From contig JBCBJZ010000115.1 of the NCBI GenBank assembly GCA_038522635.1, positions 1 to 12,152 of the forward strand: DNA of 12,152 bases. Direction: 5' to 3'. Of this stretch, positions 6,199 through 12,152 are shown piece after piece. Numbering within the stretch: position 1 is the first letter of the stretch; each line of letters begins with the position of its first letter. Made by a program: the position numbers and the translations under genes. Source of the stretch: JBCBJZ01 sp038522635. Its GTDB lineage: Bacteria; Pseudomonadota; Alphaproteobacteria; Rhizobiales; Hyphomicrobiaceae. A model generated the notes under the pieces. That model was not told the origin of the DNA. It searched no databases and saw nothing but the letters and a program-made list of their open reading frames with translations.

Positions 6199-6447
6199 TC
6201 AGGCGTCGAGTGGAAACTCGATGCCTTTTTTGTCGCATTTTCGCCGGTACGACCGCAGCCAGTTGGCTTTAAGCCCAATATCAGCCTGCTGGTCGATGAG
6301 CTGCCGTAGAAAGATGCGTTTTTTCTTTTTGCCGTCGAGCTTTTTGAAGCTCTTCTTTTGCCTTTTGGTCATCCCACAGCCCAGACAATGGCCATTAAGT
6401 TTGAATTTGCAAACGTCGACGCAGGGTGAAGGCACCTTTCGGCCCAT
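6199..6447 (-). CDS. DUF1289 domain protein, lysine-rich variant
   Basis: This small 82-residue protein starts with the DUF1289 hallmark SPCVDVCKFKLNGHCLGCGMT. Its four cysteines (9, 13, 21, 24) probably bind a metal ion; the biochemical function of the family is unknown. Unlike common DUF1289 proteins, which continue with an acidic/Trp segment, the part after the cysteine cluster is very basic (KRQKKSFKKLDGKKKKRIF), and the C-terminal half also carries many Lys/Arg, hinting at nucleic-acid binding. AGGA lies about 7 nt before the ATG. The gene is 90 bp downstream of the ParA gene on the same strand, so it may be co-transcribed with it. A family 1 repeat follows the stop. Confidence 0.85.
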   Translation of the reverse strand: MGRKVPSPCVDVCKFKLNGHCLGCGMTKRQKKSFKKLDGKKKKRIFLRQLIDQQADIGLKANWLRSYRRKCDKKGIEFPLDA

Positions 6448-6537
6448 GGCTGTTCCTAACGCAGTCGAGATTCCGTTGTGTGATCCGCAGCACGAAAGCG
6501 TCTACCATAACCCTGTCCATTCCGGGCCGGACCGGGG

Positions 6538-7440
6538 CTAAGACACAGCGGCGGTGGCGGCGGTTTGACGGCGCTCGGCCTGCGCGGCGCGCGACGCGGC
6601 GCTCTGGCTGTCCATCATCATGCGGTGGATGATCTCGGCGGCAACCACGCGTAGCGCATCGCCGCAAATGCCAGGGTACTTGCCAAGGTAGGAGCGCCCA
6701 CCCTCGTCGTAGCGGGCCGCGTGCTGGATCGGCAGGAGCCGCGGGATCGCCTGCTCAAAGCAGCGCAGCTCGGGCCGCGACATCAGGTAGTCATGATACT
6801 GCATGTCGGACGACGACAGCGGGTCCTTCATGTTGACCAGCAGGCCGAGGTTCGCGGCAAACCCCATCTCGGGATCGAGCGTTTTGAACTCGTCCAGCAC
6901 TTCAAGACCGGCGAGGCCGAGGAAATCGGGCTTGATCGGCGTGAGATGGAAGTCGCACTCGCGCAGCCACGTCTCCGTCAGCACCGAGAGGCCAGGCGGG
7001 CAATCCACCATCACCACATCGACCACGCCGGTCGCATCACGCAGCAGTTGCGCGACCGCCCGGCGCAGGCTGCCGTGTTTCGATTGGGTCGAGACCTCGC
7101 GCTCAAACAGGGTGAGCTTCATGTGGCTCGGCATCAGGAACAGCCGGTCGGTATCGTCCACGTCGGACACGCCGCTGGCCACACAGCGCCGCCAATCGTC
7201 GGGCCCGTCAAGGCCCAGCACCTGCTGCGCCAGGTAACCCAGGACGGTGCGCCCGGCCATTTGGTCAGCCCGTAGCTTCGGTGCCGGCAACAGCATGCAG
7301 CTCAGCGAAGCCTGGCTGTCGCTGTCGATCATCAGCACCGATTTACCGTGGTAGATTGTCAGCGCTTCGGCGAGCGCCATGGCGATCGTGGACTTGCCCA
7401 CGCCACCCTTGGTGTTCATCACGGCAATCGAATGACCCAC
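6538..7440 (-). CDS. Orphan ParA family ATPase
   Basis: This 300-residue cytoplasmic protein has the deviant Walker A motif KGGVGKST (11-18, with signature Lys11 and Lys16), the A' segment MIDSDSQASLS (37-47) and the Walker B motif VMVDCPPG (143-150). It is therefore a ParA/MinD-type P-loop ATPase, a class that positions DNA or protein cargo by ATP-dependent dimerisation. There is no N-terminal helix-turn-helix, no adjacent parB, and no plasmid replication gene, so it is not an obvious partition operon; cargo and partner are unknown. An Ala/Gln-rich tail ends the protein. The start is GTG at 7440, supported by AGGA about 5 nt upstream and by the Walker A lying at the normal distance. DUF1289 follows. 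Inverted repeats lie just upstream. Confidence 0.9.
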   Translation of the reverse strand: MGHSIAVMNTKGGVGKSTIAMALAEALTIYHGKSVLMIDSDSQASLSCMLLPAPKLRADQMAGRTVLGYLAQQVLGLDGPDDWRRCVASGVSDVDDTDRLFLMPSHMKLTLFEREVSTQSKHGSLRRAVAQLLRDATGVVDVVMVDCPPGLSVLTETWLRECDFHLTPIKPDFLGLAGLEVLDEFKTLDPEMGFAANLGLLVNMKDPLSSSDMQYHDYLMSRPELRCFEQAIPRLLPIQHAARYDEGGRSYLGKYPGICGDALRVVAAEIIHRMMMDSQSAASRAAQAERRQTAATAAVS

Positions 7441-7476
7441 GTTCCTGTCCCCGGTGTCCTAACGCATTACGCTTCA

Positions 7477-7541
7477 ACGTCGAAGGCGGACCCAACCTTC
7501 GGCGTCTTGCTCAGTCGGTGCCGCGCGATCGCCGAAGGCGG
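7477..7541 (-). promoter_or_regulatory. Cluster of CGAAGG half-sites upstream of ParA gene
   Basis: An inverted repeat ACGTCGAAGG (7477-7486) / CCTTCGGCGT (7496-7505) has 9 of 10 paired positions and a 9-nt spacer. A further direct copy of CGAAGGCGG (first at 7481-7489) lies at 7533-7541, 52 bp away, about five helical turns. The cluster begins 37 bp upstream of the GTG start, so it may be an operator or a binding site for a partner protein. Confidence 0.35.
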
Positions 7542-7600
7542 CCTGCGCTCCGGCCCTGAAGGGGCCGCAACCGTGCTAACTGAACCCTGTTAATAACCGC

Positions 7601-7619
7601 TATCGGGGGCGTCCCGATA
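7601..7619. other. Palindrome TATCGGG-N5-CCCGATA
   Basis: This is a perfect 7-bp inverted repeat with a 5-nt spacer, about 160 bp upstream of the ParA start. It is a plausible protein-binding dyad. The ATCGGG/CCCGAT core also appears inside the family 2 repeats, but the flanks do not match them. Confidence 0.4.
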
Positions 7620-7815
7620 CCCCTCGTCGATCACAAGAGAAGATAGCGCGCCTTTATGGCGCAAGACGGGCGGTGAGGGACGCGTCTGGAGCAGCATGCG
7701 CACGGTCGCACGAGCGCGGGGAGTATGGTGATGATGGCGACGATACCGCCGATGCCAGCTAAAAAACGATACCGAAATTTGAACTCATGCCCCCACAACT
7801 TGAACCCGGTGTTTC

Positions 7816-7844
7816 CCCCTGCCCGACAGGGGCCACGGGGCCCC
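7816..7844 (-). terminator. Candidate terminator hairpin after the first DUF2147-like gene
   Basis: CCCCTG/CAGGGG (7816-7821 and 7827-7832) forms a 6-bp stem with a 5-nt loop, next to the 8-bp palindrome GGGGCCCC (7837-7844). Both lie 18-47 nt beyond the minus-strand stop at 7863. There is no immediate U-tract. Confidence 0.3.
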
Positions 7845-7862
7845 GCTGCGCGTTATCCTCGG

Positions 7863-8279
7863 CTAACGCAAACGCTGCCAAGCCTCCGTTTTGCAGACCA
7901 AGCCTCCCAGAACGCAGCGCGAAAGCAGCAGCTTTCTGCCGCTAACTTTCACCACGACACGGTAGATCTTGCCGTCGTCCGGACTGGTGAAACGGCCAGT
8001 CCACTGGCCCGCGTCGTTCGCTTTGGCCCCGCAAAGGATGATCTTGCCGACAACCGCGCGCAGCTTGTGACGCTTGACCCGCAGGCCGAGGCCGCCTTGG
8101 CAGCGGTACGCCCGTATCCGTTCGCCGGTCTTTGCTTTTTGCCAAAGACCATGGGGCGAGCCCGCCGTGGCCTGGCCGACCGTCAGGCAAAGGATGCCAG
8201 CGGCGAACGCGGCGGCGCTTATCAAGGCGAGTCGCGCAGCTATGGGGCGTAGTGTTGAAAACCTGTGGGTGGTCGACAT
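7863..8279 (-). CDS. Secreted DUF2147-like protein, paralog 1
   Basis: This 138-residue exported protein has a signal peptide ending near residues 39-41 (a basic start, the hydrophobic run LALISAAAFAAGILCLTVG, then QATAG). The mature part resembles the DUF2147 beta-barrel family: GLWQKAKTGERIRAYRC, a central CGAK, W-x-G, DDGKIYRVVVKVSGRKLLL and TEAWQRL. Cysteines 60, 83, 122 and 129 match those of the next gene at identical spacing and probably form two disulfides in the periplasm. About half of the 98 mature residues are identical to the neighbour, so this is a tandem duplication. ATG 8279 was chosen because it puts the signal peptide at the N-terminus; the ribosome site is weak. Function of the family is unknown. 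Confidence 0.78.
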   Translation of the reverse strand: MSTTHRFSTLRPIAARLALISAAAFAAGILCLTVGQATAGSPHGLWQKAKTGERIRAYRCQGGLGLRVKRHKLRAVVGKIILCGAKANDAGQWTGRFTSPDDGKIYRVVVKVSGRKLLLSRCVLGGLVCKTEAWQRLR

Positions 8280-8503
8280 CCCGCACGACCTAAAAAAACT
8301 GAATATGTCCGTGGCCGCAAAGCCCAGGGAAGCGCGCATCGCGTTCTGCCCTGCCGTGTTCCAAGAGGCATAAAGAGCGCGGAGATCGCACCTGAGAGTT
8401 GCAATCGCCACTCAACTTTTGCCCACCAGGCGTGTCTCAAAAAGCGAGCGAGCCGATGGCGTGGTGTGGCCTCGTCCTAGCCACCGGCGTCGCTTTATGC
8501 ACT

Positions 8504-8523
8504 GTCTGTGTATAAGCGCAGAC
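8504..8523 (-). terminator. Weak hairpin after the second DUF2147-like gene
   Basis: GTCTG/CAGAC arms with a 10-nt loop lie 4 nt beyond the minus-strand stop at 8527. The stem is short and lacks a U-tract. Nothing else stands out in the 247-bp gap between the two paralogs. Confidence 0.2.
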
Positions 8524-8526
8524 CCG

Positions 8527-8907
8527 CTATTTCAAGCGCGACCACGCCTCGCTCGTGCAGAAGATGCCACCCAACACGCAGCCTGACAGGGTTAGCTTGC
8601 TGCCCTGAAGCTTAACGATGCCTTTGTAAAGCTTGCCATCATCAAGGTTTTTTACGGTGCCATCCCACCGGTTCGCCGACGTCTTCTTGGCGCCGCACAT
8701 GATGACCTTGCCGACTTTTTTGGACGACTTCGATTTCACCACGCGCATGCCCAGACCGCCCTTGCAGGTGAAGACCTTGATGTGACCGCCGGTCTTTGAA
8801 CGCAGCCAGGTGCCGTTGGGCGAAGCGGCTTCAGCGGTGGTGGTGATCGCAAGGCTTGCTGCGAAGCTGGCTGTGAGGGCGATGGCGAGGATCTTAGGAC
8901 GTGTCAT
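8527..8907 (-). CDS. Secreted DUF2147-like protein, paralog 2
   Basis: This 126-residue product has a signal peptide (MTRPKILAIALTASFAASLA..., probable cleavage after AEA at residue 27 or 28). The mature domain shows the DUF2147-like order GTWLRSKTGGHIKVFTC, GKVIMCGAK, RWDGTVKNLDDGKLYKG, LTLSGCVLGG and EAWSRL. Cys 48, 71, 110 and 117 are conserved with paralog 1 at the same spacing. Canonical DUF2147 proteins have a longer NPDPALR-containing loop between the CG and the W-x-G, which is absent here, so this is a shortened subgroup. Start 8907 is fixed by GGGAGG 5 nt before the ATG and by the signal peptide; the longer frame to 9051 is not needed. Several Lys residues make the mature protein basic. 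Role unknown; an envelope or secreted stress protein is conceivable. Confidence 0.82.
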   Translation of the reverse strand: MTRPKILAIALTASFAASLAITTTAEAASPNGTWLRSKTGGHIKVFTCKGGLGMRVVKSKSSKKVGKVIMCGAKKTSANRWDGTVKNLDDGKLYKGIVKLQGSKLTLSGCVLGGIFCTSEAWSRLK

Positions 8908-9302
8908 GCGGGCCTCCCGGGCTTGATCGTTTGTTTTGCTTTCTTGTTTGTCGCTCGTCACGCAAACGAGACCTGTTGCGGCCAAGGATTGGCCCGTGTT
9001 GGCCGTGCCGTCCCCGCCGCTCTTGACGTTAACGTAAAGTTTGGCCGCCAAGTATCGAGAATGCAGAAAAACTGATGCGCGCGAACCGGCATGACCGCCA
9101 CAGGGTAAGCAGCCAAAGCAACGCGCGAGACACGGCCCGCGCAGGGCGGTGGGTTTCGAGATTTTTTTACTTGCGCTTGGCTTTCTTAAAACAGACTAAT
9201 TGATGCCCGATCACGTCGCGTTCCGTGCCAAGCATCGGGAAACCCGGTGGTTTTCGGTGGTGGCGGTGACCTCATCGCCCCTCGCTTTCGGCCAACGCGT
9301 GG
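8908..9302. other. Divergent intergenic region
   Basis: This 395-bp stretch separates the DUF2147-like gene (-) from the AraC-type gene (+). It holds a perfect 10-bp palindrome ACGTTAACGT at 9026-9035, and a run of seven T at 9162-9168 preceded at 10 nt by a short imperfect hairpin (9131-9151). It also holds CCCGAT/ATCGGG arms about 9207-9239. No convincing coding frame or RNA gene was seen. Confidence 0.5.
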
Positions 9303-10391
9303 ATGCCCATGAGCGTCTCCTATGACAACGCGCCGACCCATGTTGTGGGGTTTGCGCTCACGCCCGAGTTCTCGATGGTGGCCTTCACCTCCGCCCTCGA
9401 ACCCCTGCGACTTGCAAACCGGGTTTCAGGCCAGGAGCTCTACGCATGGCGGCTTTATTCCGCCAACGGTGAGCCGGTGCAGGCGTCCAACGGCGTTGCG
9501 CTTAGCGTCGACGGGACGTTCGCCGACATCGGGCCGATGGCTGAATTTTACGTGTGCACGGGCATCGATGTGCAGGCCGGCGGCCACGAAAAGCTGATCC
9601 CGAAACTGCGGAAGTTGACGCTTTACGGCGGAGCGATCGGCGCGCTTTGCACGGGCACCTACGTGTTGGCAAAGGCGGGTCTGCTCGACGGCATGCGCTG
9701 CTCGATCCATTGGGAGAACTTTGAATCGTTTCGCGAGCAGTTCCCCGACATCGACGTCACGCAGGACCTCTACGTGATCGACGCCAACCGTTACACCTGC
9801 GCAGGTGGGACCGCGGCGATCGACATGATGCTGGCGCTCATCGCGAGGCGCCACCGCTCCGAGATCGCCAATCTGGTAGTGGATGAGCTGATCTATCACC
9901 GCATCCGCGACGCGCACGAGCACCAGCGGATGGGGCTGCGCGCGCGCCTTGGCATCTCGCACCCCAAGCTGATTGCGGTGATTTCGGAGATGGAAAAGCA
10001 GCTCGAGGAGCCGTTGTCGTGCGTGGAGTTGGCGCGCCATGCCGGGTTGTCGGCGCGGCAGTTGGAGCGGCTTTTCCAGAAGTACATCGGTGAGCGGCCG
10101 ACGCGCTATTACCTGCAGTTGCGGCTGACGCGGGCGCGGTATCTGCTGCTGCAGACAAGCATGCCGATCCTGTCGATCGGGCTTGCATGCGGGTTCGTAT
10201 CCGCCTCGCACTTTTCAAAGTGCTACAGCGAGTACTTCGGTCGCACGCCGTCGGATGAGCGCAAGACCATGCGCCGCTCGATCGATGCGCAGACCGGGCG
10301 GTCGGTGCGTCCTCCGGCGGGGTCAGCGCTCGCGCACCCGAGCGGCGTCGACGGCAAGAAGGCCAAAGTTCCGGCTTCTCCGTCGAAGTAG
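9303..10391 (+). CDS. GlxA/GbdR-type AraC family regulator with DJ-1/PfpI domain
   Basis: This 362-residue transcription factor has two domains. Residues about 13-180 form a DJ-1/PfpI (class-I glutamine amidotransferase-like) sensor, with the nucleophile-elbow segment IGALCTGTYVLAKAGLLDG (Cys116) and IHWENF. Residues about 225-320 form the AraC double helix-turn-helix (LSCVELARHAGLSARQLERLFQKYIGERPTRYY and ILSIGLACGFVSASHFSKCYSEYFGRTP). The closest named relatives are GbdR, CdhR and ArgR, which sense glycine betaine, carnitine or arginine derivatives in pseudomonads. No such catabolic genes are present here, so the ligand is unknown. The start is 9303 or 9309 (MPM); neither has a clear Shine-Dalgarno. 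The C-terminal 35 residues are low-complexity and Pro/Ser/Lys-rich. It is convergent with the next gene. Confidence 0.9.
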   Translation: MPMSVSYDNAPTHVVGFALTPEFSMVAFTSALEPLRLANRVSGQELYAWRLYSANGEPVQASNGVALSVDGTFADIGPMAEFYVCTGIDVQAGGHEKLIPKLRKLTLYGGAIGALCTGTYVLAKAGLLDGMRCSIHWENFESFREQFPDIDVTQDLYVIDANRYTCAGGTAAIDMMLALIARRHRSEIANLVVDELIYHRIRDAHEHQRMGLRARLGISHPKLIAVISEMEKQLEEPLSCVELARHAGLSARQLERLFQKYIGERPTRYYLQLRLTRARYLLLQTSMPILSIGLACGFVSASHFSKCYSEYFGRTPSDERKTMRRSIDAQTGRSVRPPAGSALAHPSGVDGKKAKVPASPSK

Positions 10392-10433
10392 CAACGCGTC
10401 CCGTGAGGCCCTGGTGCGAAGGTGAGCTGATCG

Positions 10434-10447
10434 ACGCCGCACGGCGT
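10434..10447. terminator. Candidate hairpin between convergent genes
   Basis: ACGCC/GGCGT with the loop GCAC lies between the converging AraC-type and hypothetical genes and touches the minus-strand stop codon (10447-10449). It is GC-rich and symmetric but lacks a U-tract. Confidence 0.3.
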
Positions 10448-10965
10448 TAGCACTGGCCGCGCCGGTAGGCCAAGATGCCGCGACAGGACACGGTGCCCGT
10501 CTCCTCGACGATTTCTGTCCGGTTCGCGCTGTTGAGCCGGAAGACGAGGGTCGTTACGCCGATGCCGGCGCTGGTTCGCGCCCCGTTAGCGCTCTCGGCC
10601 AAAAACCGATAGTCGAATGTGACCCGACAGCGCCGTTGGCTGATATTGCGCAGGCTGCGGATCGACAACAGCCGGTAATCGCGGCGTGGCCAGCGCCGCA
10701 CGAACCTGCGGATCTCCGCGGCGACAGCCCGGCGGGTGACGAAGCGCTTCGTGAAAAAGCGCTCAACCATCGGCGCGTAGAGTTCAATCTTGTCGATCGG
10801 TTCGAGCGAGAAATAATCCTGCTCCAGAAAGCCTTCGATCGCGCGCGCGTTGCACTGGGCGAACGCGCCTGACACCGGCAACGCCAACACCAGCAAAAGA
10901 GCGGCGAGCGCGCTTTTCACGCTGAGCCGGCCCACACGAAGGGCCTTGAAACCCCGTTCCCCCAT
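10447..10965 (-). CDS. Secreted hypothetical protein, possibly NTF2/SnoaL-like
   Basis: This 172-residue protein has a signal peptide (basic start, hydrophobic run ALAALLLVLALPVSG, cleavage near AFA at 34-36) and is probably periplasmic. The mature part includes YAPMVERFFTKRFVTRRAVAAEIRRFVRRWPRRDYRLL, followed by beta-rich segments (CRVTFDYRFLAES, GIGVTTLVFRLN, TEIVEETGTVSCRG). A helical start with a WP-R-Y motif and a curved-sheet-like end suggests an NTF2/SnoaL-type fold, but this is my inference. The mature chain has four cysteines (about residues 38, 113, 160 and the C-terminal 172). AGGGGAC directly before the ATG supports the start. The carboxymuconolactone-decarboxylase-like gene lies upstream on the same strand at 107 bp. 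Confidence 0.7.
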   Translation of the reverse strand: MGERGFKALRVGRLSVKSALAALLLVLALPVSGAFAQCNARAIEGFLEQDYFSLEPIDKIELYAPMVERFFTKRFVTRRAVAAEIRRFVRRWPRRDYRLLSIRSLRNISQRRCRVTFDYRFLAESANGARTSAGIGVTTLVFRLNSANRTEIVEETGTVSCRGILAYRRGQC

Positions 10966-11060
10966 GTCCCCTGTCCCCTTGCTTGCCGCTTGCGTCCACG
11001 CCTGCGCTGCCGATCACCACGTTGCTCTCGCCACGACGCTCTCACCATCGCCACGTCGTC

Positions 11061-11079
11061 ACCCTGCATCGATCAGGGT
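11061..11079 (-). terminator. Hairpin overlapping the stop of the CMD-like gene
   Basis: ACCCTG (11061-11066) and CAGGGT (11074-11079) form a perfect 6-bp stem with a 7-nt loop that overlaps the minus-strand TGA at 11073-11075. It could be a terminator or an mRNA-end structure; there is no U-tract. Confidence 0.25.
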
Positions 11080-11633
11080 AACGCGGGCAGCGGTGCTGCG
11101 CTCTCATCGCCGCCGATTCGGGCCACATTCAACATCATCGCCAGCAGGCTGTAGTAGCCGCACACGCCCGTCAGGTCGACGACACCTTCGGCGCTGAAGC
11201 GCGCTTCGGCCGCCGCAAACGTCGGATCGCTTACGCTTCGGTTGACCAGCAACTCACTGCAAAAACTGTAGACGAGCGCGGCATCATCGTCCATCGCGCG
11301 CGGCCGCAGTCCAAGCGCCAGATCCTCGATCAGCGCTTCATCGAGGCCCGCTTCGAGCGCGTGCGGGCGGTGGTGCGACCATTCGAAATCCTGGCGCCAG
11401 TGGCGGGCGGTGATGAGAATGGCGAATTCGCTCAGGCGCTTGGGCAACGCGTTGTTCAGTCGAACATGGCTTCCCAATGTGGCAGCCCGCATCATCAGAT
11501 CAGGCGCATGCAGCATCACATCGAAGGGGCCATGGACCCGGTAACCACGTTCTGCCTCGAACGCCGCCATGGCATCGCGCTGGGCCGGCCGCAGCGCGTC
11601 ATCGTGCGGGTGTTTCAAACGGCGTTCGCTCAT
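11073..11633 (-). CDS. Carboxymuconolactone decarboxylase family protein
   Basis: This 186-residue protein has the helical CMD/AhpD-like fold. The core motif is SEFAILITARHWRQDFEWSHHRPHALEAG (68-96), matching the family pattern E-x-x-IL-x-x-AR...EW-x-x-H...A-x-x-AG, with Glu69, His87 and His88. It lacks the CxxC of AhpD-type peroxidases, so it is more like the 4-carboxymuconolactone decarboxylase/unknown subgroup than a peroxidase. The C-terminal GVCGYYSLLAMMLNVARI is also typical. No protocatechuate-pathway genes lie next to it, so the substrate is unknown. ATG 11633 is supported by AGGGGAG about 7 nt upstream; the frame to 11774 would run into the divergent GNAT gene. A hairpin in its leader lies at 11653-11668. 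Confidence 0.88.
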   Translation of the reverse strand: MSERRLKHPHDDALRPAQRDAMAAFEAERGYRVHGPFDVMLHAPDLMMRAATLGSHVRLNNALPKRLSEFAILITARHWRQDFEWSHHRPHALEAGLDEALIEDLALGLRPRAMDDDAALVYSFCSELLVNRSVSDPTFAAAEARFSAEGVVDLTGVCGYYSLLAMMLNVARIGGDESAAPLPALP

Positions 11634-11652
11634 AAAACTCTCCCCTGGAAGA

Positions 11653-11668
11653 GCCCCGCCAACGGGGC
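11653..11668 (-). promoter_or_regulatory. Leader hairpin upstream of the CMD-like gene
   Basis: GCCCCG/CGGGGC with the loop CCAA (in plus-strand reading) is a perfect 6-bp stem only 20 nt before the start codon, next to the ribosome-binding site, in the 129-bp divergent gap. It could influence translation or be an operator. Confidence 0.3.
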
Positions 11669-11762
11669 GTTGAACCCTTTGGGCCGCTTCCCCATTCATT
11701 GTAAGGAGTTGCGGCGCTAAAGAAAGCCGCGCCCGCCGAATGATAGCCCAGGGGATCAAGCG

Positions 11763-12152
11763 ATGGATGACCACACCGACGCGCCGAGCGAGGGACCGAC
11801 GGATGCGCCGCGCGATAGCGCGAGCGATGCGCCGAGCGATGCGACGGCGATCCCGCTGGCTGAGCCTGAGGTGACGCCGGCGTCACCCCCGTCCGCGCGG
11901 CCCTCAAAAGCTGTGTCAAAGTCCAAATTGACGGTGCGCCGGGCCACACCCAAAGATGTCAGCGCCATGGTCGACCTGTCGCGCCGCATCTACGGGCCGG
12001 CTAATGCGCATTCCGCGCGCATGATCCGCGGCCAGATCAACAACTTCCCCGACGGTCAGATCGTGGCCGAATACGAGGAAAAGATCGTCGGCCATTGCGC
12101 CACCTTTATTATCTCCGGTGACGTCGCGCTCAAGCCCCACACCTGGCGTGAG
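11763..12152 (+). CDS. GNAT acetyltransferase, probable GNAT/carbon-nitrogen hydrolase fusion (3' end missing)
   Basis: The frame opens at ATG 11763 and runs off the window after 130 residues, so only the N-terminus is seen. AGGGGAT 7 nt upstream is a good ribosome site. Residues 1-50 are a low-complexity acidic/Pro/Ala tail with repeated DAP units (TDAPSEGPTDAPRD, SDAPSDA). From residue 55 the text KLTVRRATPKDVSAMVDLSRRIYG, RMIRGQINNFPDGQIVAEYEEKIVGHCATFIIS and LKPHTWRE matches the N-terminal part of a GNAT domain. From memory of the family, this start is typical of bifunctional GNAT/nitrilase-superfamily proteins. The hydrolase half would lie beyond the window and was not seen. The gene is divergent from the CMD-like gene. 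Confidence 0.82.
   Translation, partial: MDDHTDAPSEGPTDAPRDSASDAPSDATAIPLAEPEVTPASPPSARPSKAVSKSKLTVRRATPKDVSAMVDLSRRIYGPANAHSARMIRGQINNFPDGQIVAEYEEKIVGHCATFIISGDVALKPHTWRE

Larger units (their letters stand above)
7441..7862. other. Intergenic region upstream of the ParA gene
   Basis: This 422-bp stretch lies between the ParA start and the 3' end of the first DUF2147-like gene. No ORF with coding character was found. It holds repeated CGAAGG half-sites (7477-7541), a palindrome (7601-7619), a short hairpin GCGCC/GGCGC near 7649-7665, and the GC-rich hairpin at 7816-7844. Confidence 0.6.

Noticed and set aside
9131..9168. Hairpin plus T7 tract as an intrinsic terminator or small RNA end
   Set aside because: The stem is imperfect and ends 10 nt before the T-run, and no transcript unit upstream on the plus strand can be seen.
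9188..9202. CtrA-like site (TTAA spacer TAAT)
   Set aside because: The half-site and spacing do not fit TTAA-N7-TTAA well enough.
9207..9239. CCCGAT/ATCGGG arms as a third family 2 repeat
   Set aside because: Arms are only 6 bp and the terminal GATCATC stem and AAA bulge are missing.
1..12152. CRISPR, toxin-antitoxin, phage or defence system
   Set aside because: No spaced repeat array, nuclease or recombinase and no small toxin-antitoxin pair was found. The CPBP protease alone is not evidence of immunity.

Overview
The window is GC-rich and reads as chromosomal DNA of an alphaproteobacterium, most likely of the Hyphomicrobiales (Rhizobiales) sphere. This placement is an inference. It rests on the GC-rich codon use, the GbdR-like AraC regulator, the orphan ParA, the GNAT/carbon-nitrogen-hydrolase start, and many genes ending in short hairpins without U-tracts. 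No rRNA, tRNA, CRISPR array, transposase, integrase or phage gene was seen.

Layout. 1-92: a palindromic repeat (family 2, copy A). 93-920 (-): voltage-gated K+-type channel with a C-terminal four-cysteine zinc ribbon. 1219-1974 (+): CPBP/CAAX-type membrane protease. 2065-3615 (+): thymidylate synthase (thyA) and dihydrofolate reductase (folA), the dTMP/tetrahydrofolate pair, with a second type of palindromic repeat (family 1, copy 1) between them. 3756-4697 (+): EamA/DMT permease, followed by family 2 copy B. 5035-5529 (+): unrecognised 164-residue protein. 5588-6058 (+): Dps ferritin-like protein. 6080-6174: family 1 copy 2, between the convergent dps and DUF1289 genes. 6199-7440 (-): orphan ParA ATPase and then DUF1289 protein. 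7863-8907 (-): two tandem secreted DUF2147-like paralogs with four conserved cysteines. 9303-10391 (+): GlxA/GbdR-type AraC regulator. 10447-11633 (-): a secreted hypothetical protein and a carboxymuconolactone-decarboxylase-like protein. 11763-end (+): start of a GNAT protein, cut by the window edge.

Most genes are housekeeping or single accessory genes and do not form one pathway. The clear functional pair is thyA-folA: ThyA oxidises methylene-THF to DHF and FolA reduces DHF back to THF. The ParA-DUF1289 pair and the two DUF2147-like genes are same-strand neighbours that may be co-transcribed.

The least ordinary signal is non-coding. Two palindromic repeat families, each with two copies, differ in their internal sequence but share one design. 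A terminal 7-bp stem G(T/A)TCATC...GATGA(T/A)C is separated from an inner GC stem by an unpaired AAA on the 3' arm. Every copy lies just 3' of a stop codon in the same orientation relative to that gene. This looks like one superfamily of REP/MITE-like 3'-end elements.
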